Shown here: in pieces, positions 25,448-33,923 of the stretch
Layout: each line of letters opens with the position of its first letter
Numbering within the stretch: the stretch's first letter is position 1
From: Dehalococcoidia bacterium
GTDB taxonomy: Bacteria > Chloroflexota > Dehalococcoidia > Bin125
Direction of reading: 5' to 3'
DNA length: 45,214 nucleotides
NCBI GenBank assembly: GCA_022822855.1
Contig: JAJDYG010000027.1
Span: forward strand, 1 to 45,214
Made by a program: the position numbers and the translations under genes
The notes under the pieces: model-generated
What the model was told of the DNA's origin: nothing
The model's database searches: none
The model's input: only the letters and a program-made list of their open reading frames with translations

Positions 25448-26349
25448 CGGACTCCACTGCAACGCCTCCGACCAGCCCATCGGACACCGGTGTCGAACCG
25501 GTTGTTCAGCCCCTGCCGCCGAGCCGAGGGCAGCGGGCGATTGCCAAGGTGGGGTCGTGGCGCAAGCTCTCGCCGACCCGGATTCGGGTTGGCTGGTCGC
25601 GGCTCGTGTATCTCGCTGTTGGCCTGTCGATCGTGTCGCTGGCCGTGATGATCGCGCTGCTCAACTCACCGCTGTTCGACATCAAGTCCGTCGATGTGGA
25701 AGGCGCGGAAGTCGTCTCCGCCGCCTCGGTCAGGCAGCTCGTCGGTCTGAAGGGGCAACACGTCATGCTGGCGGATCTCGAGGCCGCCCAGCGGCGCGTG
25801 GCGGCGCTGCCGATGATCAAAGAGGTGAACATCGTTAGGGACTGGCCGAATGGCATAAGAGTTGTCATAGTGGAACGCGAGCCGTGGGGCCGGTGGCGGG
25901 CCAACAACACAGTGTGGGCAATTGACGCTGAGGGCGTGATCCTCGAGGGCGCTGCGCCTTCATCCGACGGACCGATTGTGACCCAAGTCTCGGCGCTGCC
26001 GGCGATTCATGCCGGCGCGATCGTGGATACGTCTGCCATCGAGTTGGCTACTGAGCTTCACCGCCGGGGCGCGCCCCTGCCGTTGCCCGGCGTCCTCGCC
26101 TACGAATGGTCACTCAGCGACGGGCTGGTGATCATCACCGAGCACGGCCGCATCGTCTTTGGCGACGCCGACGGACTCGACTACAAGTACGCCGTCTGGG
26201 ATCTGCTCGAACGCGGAGCGCAGCTTCGCGGCGAACCCCTGTTGTTCGCCGACCTCCGTTTCGGTCTGCGTCCCCGGGTTGAGATCGGACTCAATCTCGG
26301 CCGCGGCATCCGAATCCAGGAGCAGACCGCAGCCAGCGTCAGCGAATAG
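25444..26349 (+). CDS. ftsQ: Division protein FtsQ/DivIB
   Basis: 301 residues from a GTG overlapping the ddl stop. The cytoplasmic N-terminus is Pro/Ser/Thr-rich (~55 residues), followed by one membrane helix (LVYLAVGLSIVSLAVMIALL). The outer part begins with a POTRA domain (FDIKSVDVEGAEVVSAASVR to VNIVRDWPNGIRVVIVEREP) and continues with the beta domain. It bridges FtsL/FtsB and other septal proteins. After it comes a 51-nt A/C-rich stretch leading to ftsA. Confidence 0.92.
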   Translation: MTDSTATPPTSPSDTGVEPVVQPLPPSRGQRAIAKVGSWRKLSPTRIRVGWSRLVYLAVGLSIVSLAVMIALLNSPLFDIKSVDVEGAEVVSAASVRQLVGLKGQHVMLADLEAAQRRVAALPMIKEVNIVRDWPNGIRVVIVEREPWGRWRANNTVWAIDAEGVILEGAAPSSDGPIVTQVSALPAIHAGAIVDTSAIELATELHRRGAPLPLPGVLAYEWSLSDGLVIITEHGRIVFGDADGLDYKYAVWDLLERGAQLRGEPLLFADLRFGLRPRVEIGLNLGRGIRIQEQTAASVSE

Positions 26350-26400
26350 CCCAGCTACGAGACCAACACACAAGAACACCGAAGAACGACTGGAGTGAAT

Positions 26401-27678
26401 ATGCCGCCAACGTCATCAGCCAGTGTCGCCATTGATCTCGGGTCGTCGGTCATCACTACGGTCGTCGGCGGACGGAACGAGCACAACCAGCTACACATCC
26501 TCGGCGTCGGCCAGTCGCCATCTGGCGGAATCGAAGCGGGCCAGATTTCGCATGTTTCTCGCGCAGCGGCCGCGATTCGCCAGTCGCTCGATCAGGCCGA
26601 GGCCTCCTCGGCCCGGCAGATTCTCTCCGTGGGCGTCGCAGTGTCGGGAGCCCACCTGACGAGCATGAACAACCGCGGCGCCGTTGCCCTGCCGTCTTTC
26701 GGCGAGCCGATCCGTGACTCGGACCTGATCCGGGCCATCGATTCCGGTCGCGCGGTCACGATTAACACGACCAGCACCTTGCTCCACGCGATCCCTCGCT
26801 ACTACGTCGTCGACTCGGAGCGGCGCTCCTTTGATCCGCGCGGACAGCACGGACAGCGGCTCGACGTGTCGATGCACCTGGTCACGGCCTCGCAGAGCGC
26901 CATTCAGAACGCGGCGCACTGCGTCCAGAACGCCGGCGTCGATGTCGAGCTGATCGCGGCAAAGCCGGTCGTCGGCGCGGAGCGCGCCGTGCGTGGCGAA
27001 GAGAAGGAGTTCGGGGCGCTGGTGATCGGCCTCGACTCCGGCACCACCACGCTGACCGCCTTCGAGGACGGCGCGATCTCTCATACCTCCGCGATCCAGA
27101 TCGGTACCGCCCACGTGGCCCGCGATCTTTCGATCGGCTTGCATTGCAGCAACGACGAAGCCCTGCGAATCATGCATCTCTACGGCCAGGCGATCCCGCA
27201 GCTCGTACCCAACGACGCTGCGGATATCGAGTTGCGCGGATTCTCGCCCGGCGCCGGCGAAGCGCAGACGGTCGCGCCTTCCTTCGTCGCCGAGATCATC
27301 AACGCCCGGGTCACCGAGATCATTTCGATGCTCTCCAATCGGATCACCGAACACCAACTCCAGTCGGCGGCCGCCGGGGGGATCGTCCTGACCGGCTCCG
27401 GCGCGATGCTCGGCGGTATTGACCTGCTGTTCGGCAAAGCGCTGGAGACGCCGGCTCGCGTCGCCGACGGCGGCGATCTGATCGGACTGACCGACAAGTT
27501 GAACCGCCCCGACGCGCTTGGCGCGGTCGGGATGTTGGACTGGATGCTCGATTCGAGCGACATCATGCAGCCGAACGACGGCGGAGCGCCCCGCCGCGCA
27601 GCAGGCGGTGGTTCGATGCTCGCCTCACTCGCGTCCGGCGTGGCCAGCATCGCCCGCGCCTTCAGTCCGAACTCATAA
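26401..27678 (+). CDS. ftsA: Division protein FtsA
   Basis: 425 residues, actin-like ATPase. It begins with the phosphate-1 motif ASVAIDLGSSVITTVVGG, has the 1C domain (IEAGQISHVSRAAAAIRQ), VIGLDSGTTTLTAFEDGAI as phosphate 2 and IVLTGSGAMLGGIDLLF as the adenosine motif. The last ~20 residues (MLASLASGVASIARAFSP) form the expected amphipathic membrane-targeting helix. FtsA anchors FtsZ to the membrane. GGAG at 26392-26395 is 5 nt before this ATG; the GTG at 26395 overlaps that site and is less likely. Confidence 0.95.
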   Translation: MPPTSSASVAIDLGSSVITTVVGGRNEHNQLHILGVGQSPSGGIEAGQISHVSRAAAAIRQSLDQAEASSARQILSVGVAVSGAHLTSMNNRGAVALPSFGEPIRDSDLIRAIDSGRAVTINTTSTLLHAIPRYYVVDSERRSFDPRGQHGQRLDVSMHLVTASQSAIQNAAHCVQNAGVDVELIAAKPVVGAERAVRGEEKEFGALVIGLDSGTTTLTAFEDGAISHTSAIQIGTAHVARDLSIGLHCSNDEALRIMHLYGQAIPQLVPNDAADIELRGFSPGAGEAQTVAPSFVAEIINARVTEIISMLSNRITEHQLQSAAAGGIVLTGSGAMLGGIDLLFGKALETPARVADGGDLIGLTDKLNRPDALGAVGMLDWMLDSSDIMQPNDGGAPRRAAGGGSMLASLASGVASIARAFSPNS

Positions 27679-27694
27679 CCCCAGCCGAGGCCAT

Positions 27695-27713
27695 CCGTCC
27701 AATGTGCGGACGG
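27695..27713 (+). promoter_or_regulatory. Hairpin between ftsA and ftsZ
   Basis: CCGTCC (27695-27700) pairs with GGACGG (27708-27713) around a 7-nt loop. It is followed by about 75 nt of A/C-rich, probably unstructured sequence up to the ftsZ ribosome binding site GAGAGGA (27794-27800). It might protect or divide the ftsZ transcript. No T-run is present. Confidence 0.45.
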
Positions 27714-27808
27714 AAGCCGCCAGCCCCAACAAGACGAGTACGACAAGACACCAGCAACAAGGAACCAGCAAGACCCAGCACAGCCTGACGGCAGAGAGGA
27801 ATGCGCAG

Positions 27809-29035
27809 ATGAACAGACGACACCAGAGCAGCCGCGACGAGGGCATCCCGCCGATCACCGTTGTCGGCGTCGGCGGCGGCGGTTGCAACGCCGTCAACCG
27901 GATGATCGCCGACAAGATTCGCGGGGTCGAGTTTGTCGCGGTCAATACCGACAACCAGCAACTCTCCAGCTCCAAGGCGGAAACGATCATCCGCATCGCC
28001 GACGCCGAATCGGACGGTCTGGGCGTCGGCGGCGACCCGGAGCGCGGCGCGCGCGCCGCGGAGAACAGCCGCGACGAGATTCGCAATCTGTTCACTGATG
28101 TCGACATGGCCTTCATCACGGCCGGCATGGGCGGTGGTACGGGCACCGGAGCGGCCCCGATCGTGGCCGAGATGGCGCGCCAGGCGGGCGCGCTGACGAT
28201 CGCCGTGGTCACTCGCCCCTTCGAGTTCGAAGGCGTTCCGCGGTCCGATGCGGCTCGAGACGGCATCGACCGGTTGAACGACGTCGCCGACACCGTGATC
28301 GTGATTCCCAACCAGCGTCTCGTCGACAAGAACGATCGCAGCCTCACGGTCACGCAGGCGTTTCACCGCGCCGATGACGTGCTACGCCAGGCCGTTCGCG
28401 GCATCTCGGACGTCCTCACGGTCCCCGGCGAGATCAACCTCGACTTCAACGACGTCAAGAAGGTGATGGGCGGCGGCGGACACGCGCTGATGGCGCTCGG
28501 CCACGGCGCGGGCGACAACCGCGCGATCGACGCCGCAGAGGAAGCGATCCACTCGCCGTTGCTCGAGGACAGCATCCATGGCGCGACGCGTGTGCTCTAC
28601 AACGTCACCTCGGCCGGCGACCTGGGCATGCTGGAGCTGTCGCAGATCGCCGACTTCGTCCGCGAGAAGGTCCATCCCAATGCGGAGATCATCATGGGTA
28701 CCGTGGTCGACGAAGACCTCGACGGGGACATTCAGATGACGCTGATCGCCACTGGTTTCGTCGAGGCCAACCAGCAGTCCCAGGCCGGCAGAATGCCCTC
28801 GTTCGCTGGCCAGGGCGCTCAGCATCCGCCAGCCTTTGCGGAGCCGGCCCCGCAGCCCTCGCGCGAAGAGATCCTCCAGGGTTTGACCTTCAAACCGGTC
28901 GAACCTCGCAGTCCGGAAGAGTTGGCGACTCCGGCGTTCTTACACAACCGGCAGTCGGTCGCGAGCACGAACAAGGGACCCTCGAGCAGCAATGGACGGC
29001 GCTGGGATCCGAGCGCCGCATTCCGCCGCGACTGA
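27809..29035 (+). CDS. ftsZ: Cell division GTPase FtsZ
   Basis: 408 residues. Tubulin-type GTP site: GVGGGGCNAVNRMI at the N-terminus and the signature loop GMGGGTGTGAAPIVAEMA; the T7 synergy loop is INLDFNDVKKVM. The start is set by GAGAGGA 8 nt upstream. The linker is short, and the conserved C-terminal peptide that binds FtsA is recognisable as ELATPAFLHNRQ. That peptide is not at the end: about 26 polar residues follow, finishing WDPSAAFRRD. It forms the Z-ring that recruits the products of this cluster. Confidence 0.97.
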   Translation: MNRRHQSSRDEGIPPITVVGVGGGGCNAVNRMIADKIRGVEFVAVNTDNQQLSSSKAETIIRIADAESDGLGVGGDPERGARAAENSRDEIRNLFTDVDMAFITAGMGGGTGTGAAPIVAEMARQAGALTIAVVTRPFEFEGVPRSDAARDGIDRLNDVADTVIVIPNQRLVDKNDRSLTVTQAFHRADDVLRQAVRGISDVLTVPGEINLDFNDVKKVMGGGGHALMALGHGAGDNRAIDAAEEAIHSPLLEDSIHGATRVLYNVTSAGDLGMLELSQIADFVREKVHPNAEIIMGTVVDEDLDGDIQMTLIATGFVEANQQSQAGRMPSFAGQGAQHPPAFAEPAPQPSREEILQGLTFKPVEPRSPEELATPAFLHNRQSVASTNKGPSSSNGRRWDPSAAFRRD

Positions 29036-29079
29036 GCCGTCTGAGCTGACTGGGCCAGGTACGAGGCTCGAGAGAGCCC

Positions 29080-29781
29080 ATGCGGATCGACGTCGTCACG
29101 ATCTTCCCACCGCTGCTTGCGGGCGCGTTTGAGCACAGCATCATCAAGCGCGCCCGCGACCGCGGCGTCGTCGATATCCGCGTCCACGATCTGCGCGACT
29201 ACACCGACGATCGGCACCGCACCGTCGACGACTACCCCTACGGCGGGGGCGCGGGCATGGTGATGAAGCCCGAACCCTGGTTCCGCGCCGTGGAATCGCT
29301 GCGCGTCCGCGGCAATCCAGGACGCGCCGTCCTGCTCACCCCGCAGGGCAAGCGACTGGAGCAGCGGCTGGTCCAACGGCTCGCAACCGAGGACCGCCTG
29401 ATCGTCCTCTGCGGACGCTACGAAGGCGTCGACGAACGAGTGCGCGAATACCTTGCCGACGAGGAAATCTCGATTGGGGACTACGTCCTCTCCGGCGGCG
29501 AACCGGCCGCGGTCGTCCTGGTCGACGCGGTCGTCCGTCTCCAACCGCGAGCCCTCGGCTCTGCCGAATCGACGGTCGAGGAATCATTCGCCGAGGGATT
29601 GCTCGAATATCCCCAGTACACAAGACCGCCCGAGTTCCGCGGCTGGCGCGTGCCCGACGTGCTGCTCAGCGGAGATCATGGCGCCGTCGATCGCTGGCGT
29701 CGCGGGCAGCAGCAGGAGCGGACTCGCGAGCGCCGGCCGGACATGCTCGAGGACGGCGGCGGATCGTCCCAGCAGAGCTGA
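29080..29781 (+). CDS. trmD: tRNA (guanine37-N1)-methyltransferase TrmD
   Basis: 233 residues, SPOUT fold with the trefoil knot. Signatures: [20 protein letters not shown] at the start, [60 protein letters not shown] and [19 protein letters not shown] (core quoted). It methylates G37 next to the anticodon, preventing frameshifts. It lies 44 nt after ftsZ and may be read from the dcw operon. Pairing with rplS downstream is common, but rimM and rpsP are absent here. Confidence 0.96.
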   Translation: MRIDVVTIFPPLLAGAFEHSIIKRARDRGVVDIRVHDLRDYTDDRHRTVDDYPYGGGAGMVMKPEPWFRAVESLRVRGNPGRAVLLTPQGKRLEQRLVQRLATEDRLIVLCGRYEGVDERVREYLADEEISIGDYVLSGGEPAAVVLVDAVVRLQPRALGSAESTVEESFAEGLLEYPQYTRPPEFRGWRVPDVLLSGDHGAVDRWRRGQQQERTRERRPDMLEDGGGSSQQS

Positions 29782-30276
29782 TCCAGGGGTTGGATGGATC
29801 GCGTCTTCTGCGGAGAATTTTTCTGTGAGCGGAAAAAAGGCGGAAGTCCCGTGTATTGCTGGGGATCGCGCGATCCGAAGGGATAGTTTTTGACAATTTT
29901 GGATAGGTTTCGCAGGTGCTTTGGGTCCGAATTGGAGTGTTGGAGCGTTCGATTTTGTTCGGATCTAAGCGAGATTGGGCGATTTTGTGCGGGATTGGGC
30001 GGTGAAAAATCGAGGCTGTTCGTGAGGTTGGATTGGTGGTCAGGTGCGTCATGGTTAGCTCGCCATCGGCTCCGGAGGGTCGGTCACGATGATTGTATGA
30101 GGACATGGGTTCTGTTCGAGAGTTCGATCATTCCGGTGTGGCGTGGGTGACAGTCGGCGCGCCGCAGATTGGAGCCGCAGGCATGCTCGGATGCGAGCGG
30201 AGCCTAGAACGCAGGCCGATTGCGGGCCTAAGATGGAATCACAAGTTTCACCCCAACCTTCCATCCGGAGCTGATC
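29782..30276 (+). other. 495-nt AT-richer gap between trmD and rplS
   Basis: The composition is clearly lower in GC than the flanks and no convincing gene is present. It contains a weak AT hairpin (TTTTTC near 29818 with GGAAAAA), a direct repeat GATTTTGTKCGG at 29951 and 29981 (30-nt period), GATTGGGCG at 29973 and 29993, and the leader hairpins listed separately. It probably holds the end of the trmD transcript and the rplS promoter, but I cannot place either firmly. TTGACA at 29890 lacks a matching -10. Confidence 0.6.
30185..30229 (+). promoter_or_regulatory. Two hairpins in the rplS leader
   Basis: GCTCG-GATG-CGAGC (30185-30198) and AGGCC-N7-GGCCT (30213-30229) lie 48-92 nt before the rplS ATG. 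Ribosomal protein L19 is autoregulated through leader RNA in some bacteria. The structure here is not one I recognise, so this is only a candidate. Confidence 0.4.
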
Positions 30277-30645
30277 ATGGACCGCAGCGATCTCCTGACC
30301 TATGAACGCAATCCGGATATCGAAGAGTTCCAGCCCGGCGACACTGTCCGCGTCCACGCGGTGATTGTCGAAGGTGACCGCGAACGCACCCAGGTCTTCG
30401 AGGGTGTGGTCATCCGCCGCAAGAAGCAGGGCTCGTCCTCCAACTTCACCGTCCGCCGCGTCACCAAGGGCATCGGCGTTGAGCGCACCTTCCTCTACCA
30501 CTCACCCCGGATCGAAAAGGTCGAGGTCACCCGTCGAGGCCGGGTCCGCCGCTCCCGCCTCTACTACCTCCGCGACCGAACCGGCCGAGCCGCCCGAATC
30601 CCCCAGCGCCCCCGAAACGCCAAGCGCGCCATCCACTCCTACTAG
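30277..30645 (+). CDS. rplS: 50S ribosomal protein L19
   Basis: 122 residues. Characteristic stretches are [60 protein letters not shown] and [23 protein letters not shown] (core). L19 (bL19) sits at the 30S-50S interface. GGAG about 9 nt upstream supports the ATG. It is preceded by a long gap and followed by a strong inverted repeat, so it is probably transcribed alone. Confidence 0.96.
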   Translation: MDRSDLLTYERNPDIEEFQPGDTVRVHAVIVEGDRERTQVFEGVVIRRKKQGSSSNFTVRRVTKGIGVERTFLYHSPRIEKVEVTRRGRVRRSRLYYLRDRTGRAARIPQRPRNAKRAIHSY

Positions 30646-30647
30646 AG

Positions 30648-30736
30648 GCCTGCGCGTACCGCGATCGCCCCTGCAACAACACTGCTAGCCGCATTCCGCG
30701 TCGCACCGTGCCTGACACGGGGCGACGATCGCAGGC
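30648..30736. terminator. Extended inverted repeat after rplS
   Basis: The core is a 12-bp stem with one mismatch, CGTCGCACCGTG (30699-30710) with CACGGGGCGACG (30716-30727), loop CCTGA. It is enclosed by GCCTGCG (30648-30654) pairing with CGCAGGC (30730-30736). It lies between the convergent rplS and regulator genes and could stop transcription in both directions, though no T-run follows. Confidence 0.6.
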
Positions 30737-30794
30737 GGCATCGCGAACGGAGTGCCAGCTCAAGCCCGCGTCAAGCGCCCTCGGCATCCTGAGT

Positions 30795-30816
30795 CCAGTG
30801 GAGTGCCAGTGGAGTG
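30795..30816. repeat. Tandem 11-mer CCAGTGGAGTG x2
   Basis: Two exact adjacent copies at 30795-30805 and 30806-30816, with a related GGAGTGCCAG near 30750. It lies in the gap after the regulator's stop codon. Function unknown. Confidence 0.7.
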
Positions 30817-30845
30817 AATGTGTGAACACGCCCCAGGGGAAACGT

Positions 30846-31724
30846 CTAGCGGGGATCGAGCAGTTCAAGCAGTGAGGTCTCAAGGGCGTCGGCCAGTTTC
30901 AGCGCCGCGCCGATCGTGATGTTCTGCCTGCCTTGCTCAACCGTGCCGAGGTAGGTGCGGTCGAGTCCGGCGGCTTCCGCCAGCCGCTGCTGGCTCCAGC
31001 CTCGTTCCTTGCGCAGCGCCTGGACGCGGCGTCCGAGCGTACTGAGCTGCGATTCCAGGCTGGGCCGCTGGCGACGAATGCCCAGCAGCTCGCGCGCCGT
31101 GCGCACAGCTTCGGCGGGGTTTGACGAGATCAGATCGGCGCCGAGTTCGTCGAACTCCGGGCCCGCCGGAATCCCCCGACCGCCGACGAAGACGGCGGGA
31201 TGATGGTCGAGGGCCTTGAGCCGCCCGACCGCTTCCTGCGCGATCGACGCGCGGTCCGGGTGAGAGAGCGATAGCACGACCAGATCGGACTGCCGCTCGT
31301 CGACCAGCTCGACCAGGTCCTCGGTCGGAGTGTCCGGCCCCAGGTGAGAGACGTTCCAGCCGTCGAAGAGGAAGAGGTCGGCGATCATCCGGGTCGCGAC
31401 GAAGTGGTGCTCGCCCTGGACGGCCGCCACCACGACATCGGCGTCCACGTCTTCTCGGCGGCGCACGCCATCTCGAACGTGCGCCATCTGATCGAGCGTG
31501 ACACTGGTCGCCAGGTGTTCCCGAGCGATGCTCAAATCGCCCTTCATCCAGGCGTTGCCAACCTCAACCAGCGCCGGGGCCAGGATCTCGAGATAGATCG
31601 GCTCCGCCTCGATGCCGCGACGGAGCGCGTCCACGACCACCAGCTCCGCCTCGCGTTCATCGGCTGCCAGAAGCGCCTCCGTGTAGCGGACGCGCAGCAG
31701 TTCGGCCTCGATCATCCGCTCCAT
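30846..31724 (-). CDS. CarH-like cobalamin-binding sensor with C-terminal XRE HTH
   Basis: 292 residues. Residues ~10-85 form a four-helix cobalamin-cap region with the W-x9-EH motif of B12 photoreceptors (Trp59, Glu69, His70 in [12 protein letters not shown]). Residues ~93-215 form a B12-binding Rossmann domain; [10 protein letters not shown] supplies a likely cobalt-ligand His107 in an E-x-H-x2-A version of the usual E/D-x-H-x2-G. Residues ~225-290 are an XRE/HTH_3 domain ([20 protein letters not shown]). Known CarH/LitR proteins have a MerR domain at the N-terminus, so the order and type of DNA-binding domain differ. GGAG 9 nt upstream supports the ATG. It is divergent from the FAS1 gene and probably controls it in response to light or adenosylcobalamin (inference). 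Confidence 0.85.
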   Translation of the reverse strand: MERMIEAELLRVRYTEALLAADEREAELVVVDALRRGIEAEPIYLEILAPALVEVGNAWMKGDLSIAREHLATSVTLDQMAHVRDGVRRREDVDADVVVAAVQGEHHFVATRMIADLFLFDGWNVSHLGPDTPTEDLVELVDERQSDLVVLSLSHPDRASIAQEAVGRLKALDHHPAVFVGGRGIPAGPEFDELGADLISSNPAEAVRTARELLGIRRQRPSLESQLSTLGRRVQALRKERGWSQQRLAEAAGLDRTYLGTVEQGRQNITIGAALKLADALETSLLELLDPR

Positions 31725-31768
31725 TGCTGGTTCTCCACGTCAAGCAGCACTCTTCCTGCTGACTATAG

Positions 31769-31798
31769 TTGACAAGACGAGGTATATATACCTACTAT
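31769..31798 (+). promoter_or_regulatory. FAS1-gene promoter with internal palindromic operator
   Basis: TTGACA (31769-31774) and TACTAT (31793-31798) are 18 nt apart. Nearly all of the spacer is the perfect palindrome AGGTATATATACCT (31780-31793), typical of a dimeric repressor site. The divergent XRE-type regulator begins 45 nt to the left, so the same site could also govern its own transcription. Confidence 0.7.
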
Positions 31799-31884
31799 GT
31801 GAGGACAATAAACCGCATTTGCCGCGATATCTCCAGCCAGGGGGCACGCCGATGCGGACAGCACAGCAGGTTGGAGAGGACAAC

Positions 31885-33462
31885 ATGCTCGACACATTGA
31901 CCAAGATGCTGGGAGTCACGACCCGGCTGCAGCCCAGATCAGCGGTGAAGGCGGGAGTCGCCGCCCTCCTGGGCCTGGCGCTCGCTCTCGCGGTCGCCTG
32001 CTCTGACGACGAACCGCAGCAACAGGAATCACCAGCTCCCGCCGTCGAGCAGCCGCAGGAAGCTGATCAGCCGCAGGAGGCTGATCAGCAACAATCACAG
32101 ACCGCTGCCGAGGCACAGCCTCAACAGGAGGAGCTCGGAACGATCGTCGAGATTGCGCTGGCCGACGACCGCTTCGAAACACTCGTTGCGGCGCTGACTG
32201 CGGCTGATCTGGTCGACACGCTGCAAGGCGAGGGACCGTTCACGGTCTTCGCGCCCACGGACGACGCCTTCGCCGCGTTGCCCGAAGGCACGGTCGAAGC
32301 GTTGCTGGAAGACATCCCGGCACTGACCAACATCCTGCTCTACCACGTGATCTCCGGCGAGGTGCGGGCCGAAGACGTGGTCAGCCTCGAATCAGCCGTC
32401 ACCGTGCAGGGCGCAGCGGTGTCGATCACGGTCGACGGGGACACGGTTCGGATCAACGACGCCAACGTGTTGATCACCGACATCGCCGCCTCAAACGGCG
32501 TAATTCACGTGATCGATGCTGTATTGCTCCCGCCGGAGCCGTCCATCCAGTCCGAACCCGCGGCGCAGGCTGAGACTGAGCAGGCTCAAGCTGATCAAGC
32601 TGAGGCTGAGCAGCAGGATGCGTCAGCCGAGCAGGCCGACGGGCCGGGCAGCATCGTCGAGATTGCAGTGGCCGACGGCCGTTTCGAGACCCTGGTCGCT
32701 GCCGTACAGGCTGCCGGCCTTGTCGAGACGCTCCAGGGCGAGGGACCGTTCACCGTCTTCGCGCCGACAGACGACGCCTTCGCCGCCCTGCCCGAGGGCA
32801 CGGTCGAGGCGCTGCTTGGCGATATCCCGGCGCTGACCAAGGTCCTGCTCTACCACGTGGTTCCCGGTGACGTTCGCGCAGCCGATGTGGTCAGCCTCGA
32901 CTCCGCCGTCACGGTCCAGGGCGACGCCGTCTCAATCACCGTTGACGGAGACACGGTGCGGATCAACGAGGCCAAGGTGCTGATCACCGACATCGCAGCC
33001 TCGAACGGCGTGATCCACGTGATCGATGCCGTCCTGTTGCCGCCCGAGCCGCTTCCCTCGATCGTCGAGATTGCGCTGGCCGATGACCGCTTCGAAACGC
33101 TTGTCGCGGCGCTGACTGCGGCCGATCTGGTCGACACACTGCAAGGCGAAGGACCGTTCACGGTCTTCGCGCCCACGGACGACGCCTTCGCCGCGTTGCC
33201 CGAAGGCACGGTCGAAGCGTTGCTGGAAGACATCCCGGCACTGACCAACATCCTGCTCTACCACGTGATCTCCGGCGAGGTGCGGGCCGATGACGTGGTC
33301 AGCCTCGAATCAGCCGTCACCGTGCAGGGCGAAGCGGTGTCGATCACGGTCGACGGCGACACGGTACGAATCGACGAGGCGAATGTGGTGATCGTCGACA
33401 TCGAAGCAGCGAACGGCGTGATCCACGTGATCGACGCCGTCCTCCTGCCGCCCGAGGAGTAG
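31885..33462 (+). CDS. Lipoprotein with three fasciclin (FAS1) domains
   Basis: 525 residues from the ATG at 31885, chosen for GGAGAGGA at 31873-31880; earlier in-frame starts exist at 31852 and 31819. The signal peptide ends in a lipobox (LALAVAC, Cys39). A Gln/Glu/Pro-rich linker (40-85) is followed by FAS1 domains at about 86-218, 256-388 and 392-525, each with [25 protein letters not shown] and [18 protein letters not shown]1 domains mediate adhesion or matrix contact at cell surfaces. Domains 1 and 3 are almost identical at base level, domain 2 is more diverged. The gene has its own regulated-looking promoter and is followed by a strong hairpin, so it is a single-gene unit. Confidence 0.93.
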   Translation: MLDTLTKMLGVTTRLQPRSAVKAGVAALLGLALALAVACSDDEPQQQESPAPAVEQPQEADQPQEADQQQSQTAAEAQPQQEELGTIVEIALADDRFETLVAALTAADLVDTLQGEGPFTVFAPTDDAFAALPEGTVEALLEDIPALTNILLYHVISGEVRAEDVVSLESAVTVQGAAVSITVDGDTVRINDANVLITDIAASNGVIHVIDAVLLPPEPSIQSEPAAQAETEQAQADQAEAEQQDASAEQADGPGSIVEIAVADGRFETLVAAVQAAGLVETLQGEGPFTVFAPTDDAFAALPEGTVEALLGDIPALTKVLLYHVVPGDVRAADVVSLDSAVTVQGDAVSITVDGDTVRINEAKVLITDIAASNGVIHVIDAVLLPPEPLPSIVEIALADDRFETLVAALTAADLVDTLQGEGPFTVFAPTDDAFAALPEGTVEALLEDIPALTNILLYHVISGEVRADDVVSLESAVTVQGEAVSITVDGDTVRIDEANVVIVDIEAANGVIHVIDAVLLPPEE

Positions 33463-33495
33463 ATGAACGGCACCACAACGGCGGGACTCACCTGG

Positions 33496-33524
33496 TTGGG
33501 GGCGACCCTTGCGGTCGCCCCCAA
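33496..33524. terminator. Perfect 12-bp hairpin after the FAS1 gene
   Basis: TTGGGGGCGACC (33496-33507) pairs with GGTCGCCCCCAA (33513-33524) around a 5-nt loop. It lies between two converging genes and probably ends both transcripts. Flanking T-runs are minimal. Confidence 0.75.
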
Positions 33525-33548
33525 AAGTCCGTTGCCTACCGAAATTGA

Positions 33549-33923
33549 CTACCCGGCACGTCCCTGATGCAGAGCCACAGCATCCCGCACCAGGCCGTGA
33601 ATCTGCTCAGACGGAAACTCGGCGTCGCACCAGACCTTCAGGTGGCGCATTCCCTTGCCCGTGCCTTCCAGCCGCGATTCCGCCTCGGGCAACTCCATCC
33701 CGCGGAAGAACTGCAACCTCACGTATCCGTTCGCGCCCATGATGCTGCACATGTTGCCGTTCTTCGCGGCGTAAACCCAGGCCGGGTAGTTCCATTTCGT
33801 CGTCTCGGAGATCCTGGGATGGTCGCCGACCGCCGCCCGCACGGCGTCGCGGATCCTCAGGGCGACGACGCGCTCCGCGTCGTCGAGATCGGCGAAGTAG
33901 AGATCGAACTTCGACTCACTCAT
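33549..33923 (-). CDS. DUF1801 family protein
   Basis: 124 residues. The pattern ISETTKWNYPAWVYAAKNGN, then MCSIMGANGYVRLQFFRG and GKGMRHLKVW matches the small YdhG/DUF1801 fold (frataxin-like), whose function is unknown. Its start overlaps the end of the NfeD-like protease gene by 8 nt, so the two are probably co-translated. Confidence 0.8.
   Translation of the reverse strand: MSESKFDLYFADLDDAERVVALRIRDAVRAAVGDHPRISETTKWNYPAWVYAAKNGNMCSIMGANGYVRLQFFRGMELPEAESRLEGTGKGMRHLKVWCDAEFPSEQIHGLVRDAVALHQGRAG

Noticed and set aside
26491..27357. Open frame of 288 codons antisense to ftsA
   Set aside because: No recognisable motif; lies wholly within ftsA, which is certain.
27801..27812. Four-codon frame ATG CGC AGA TGA overlapping the ftsZ start
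   Set aside because: It lies directly against the ribosome binding site and too close to be initiated; ftsZ at 27809 has proper spacing.
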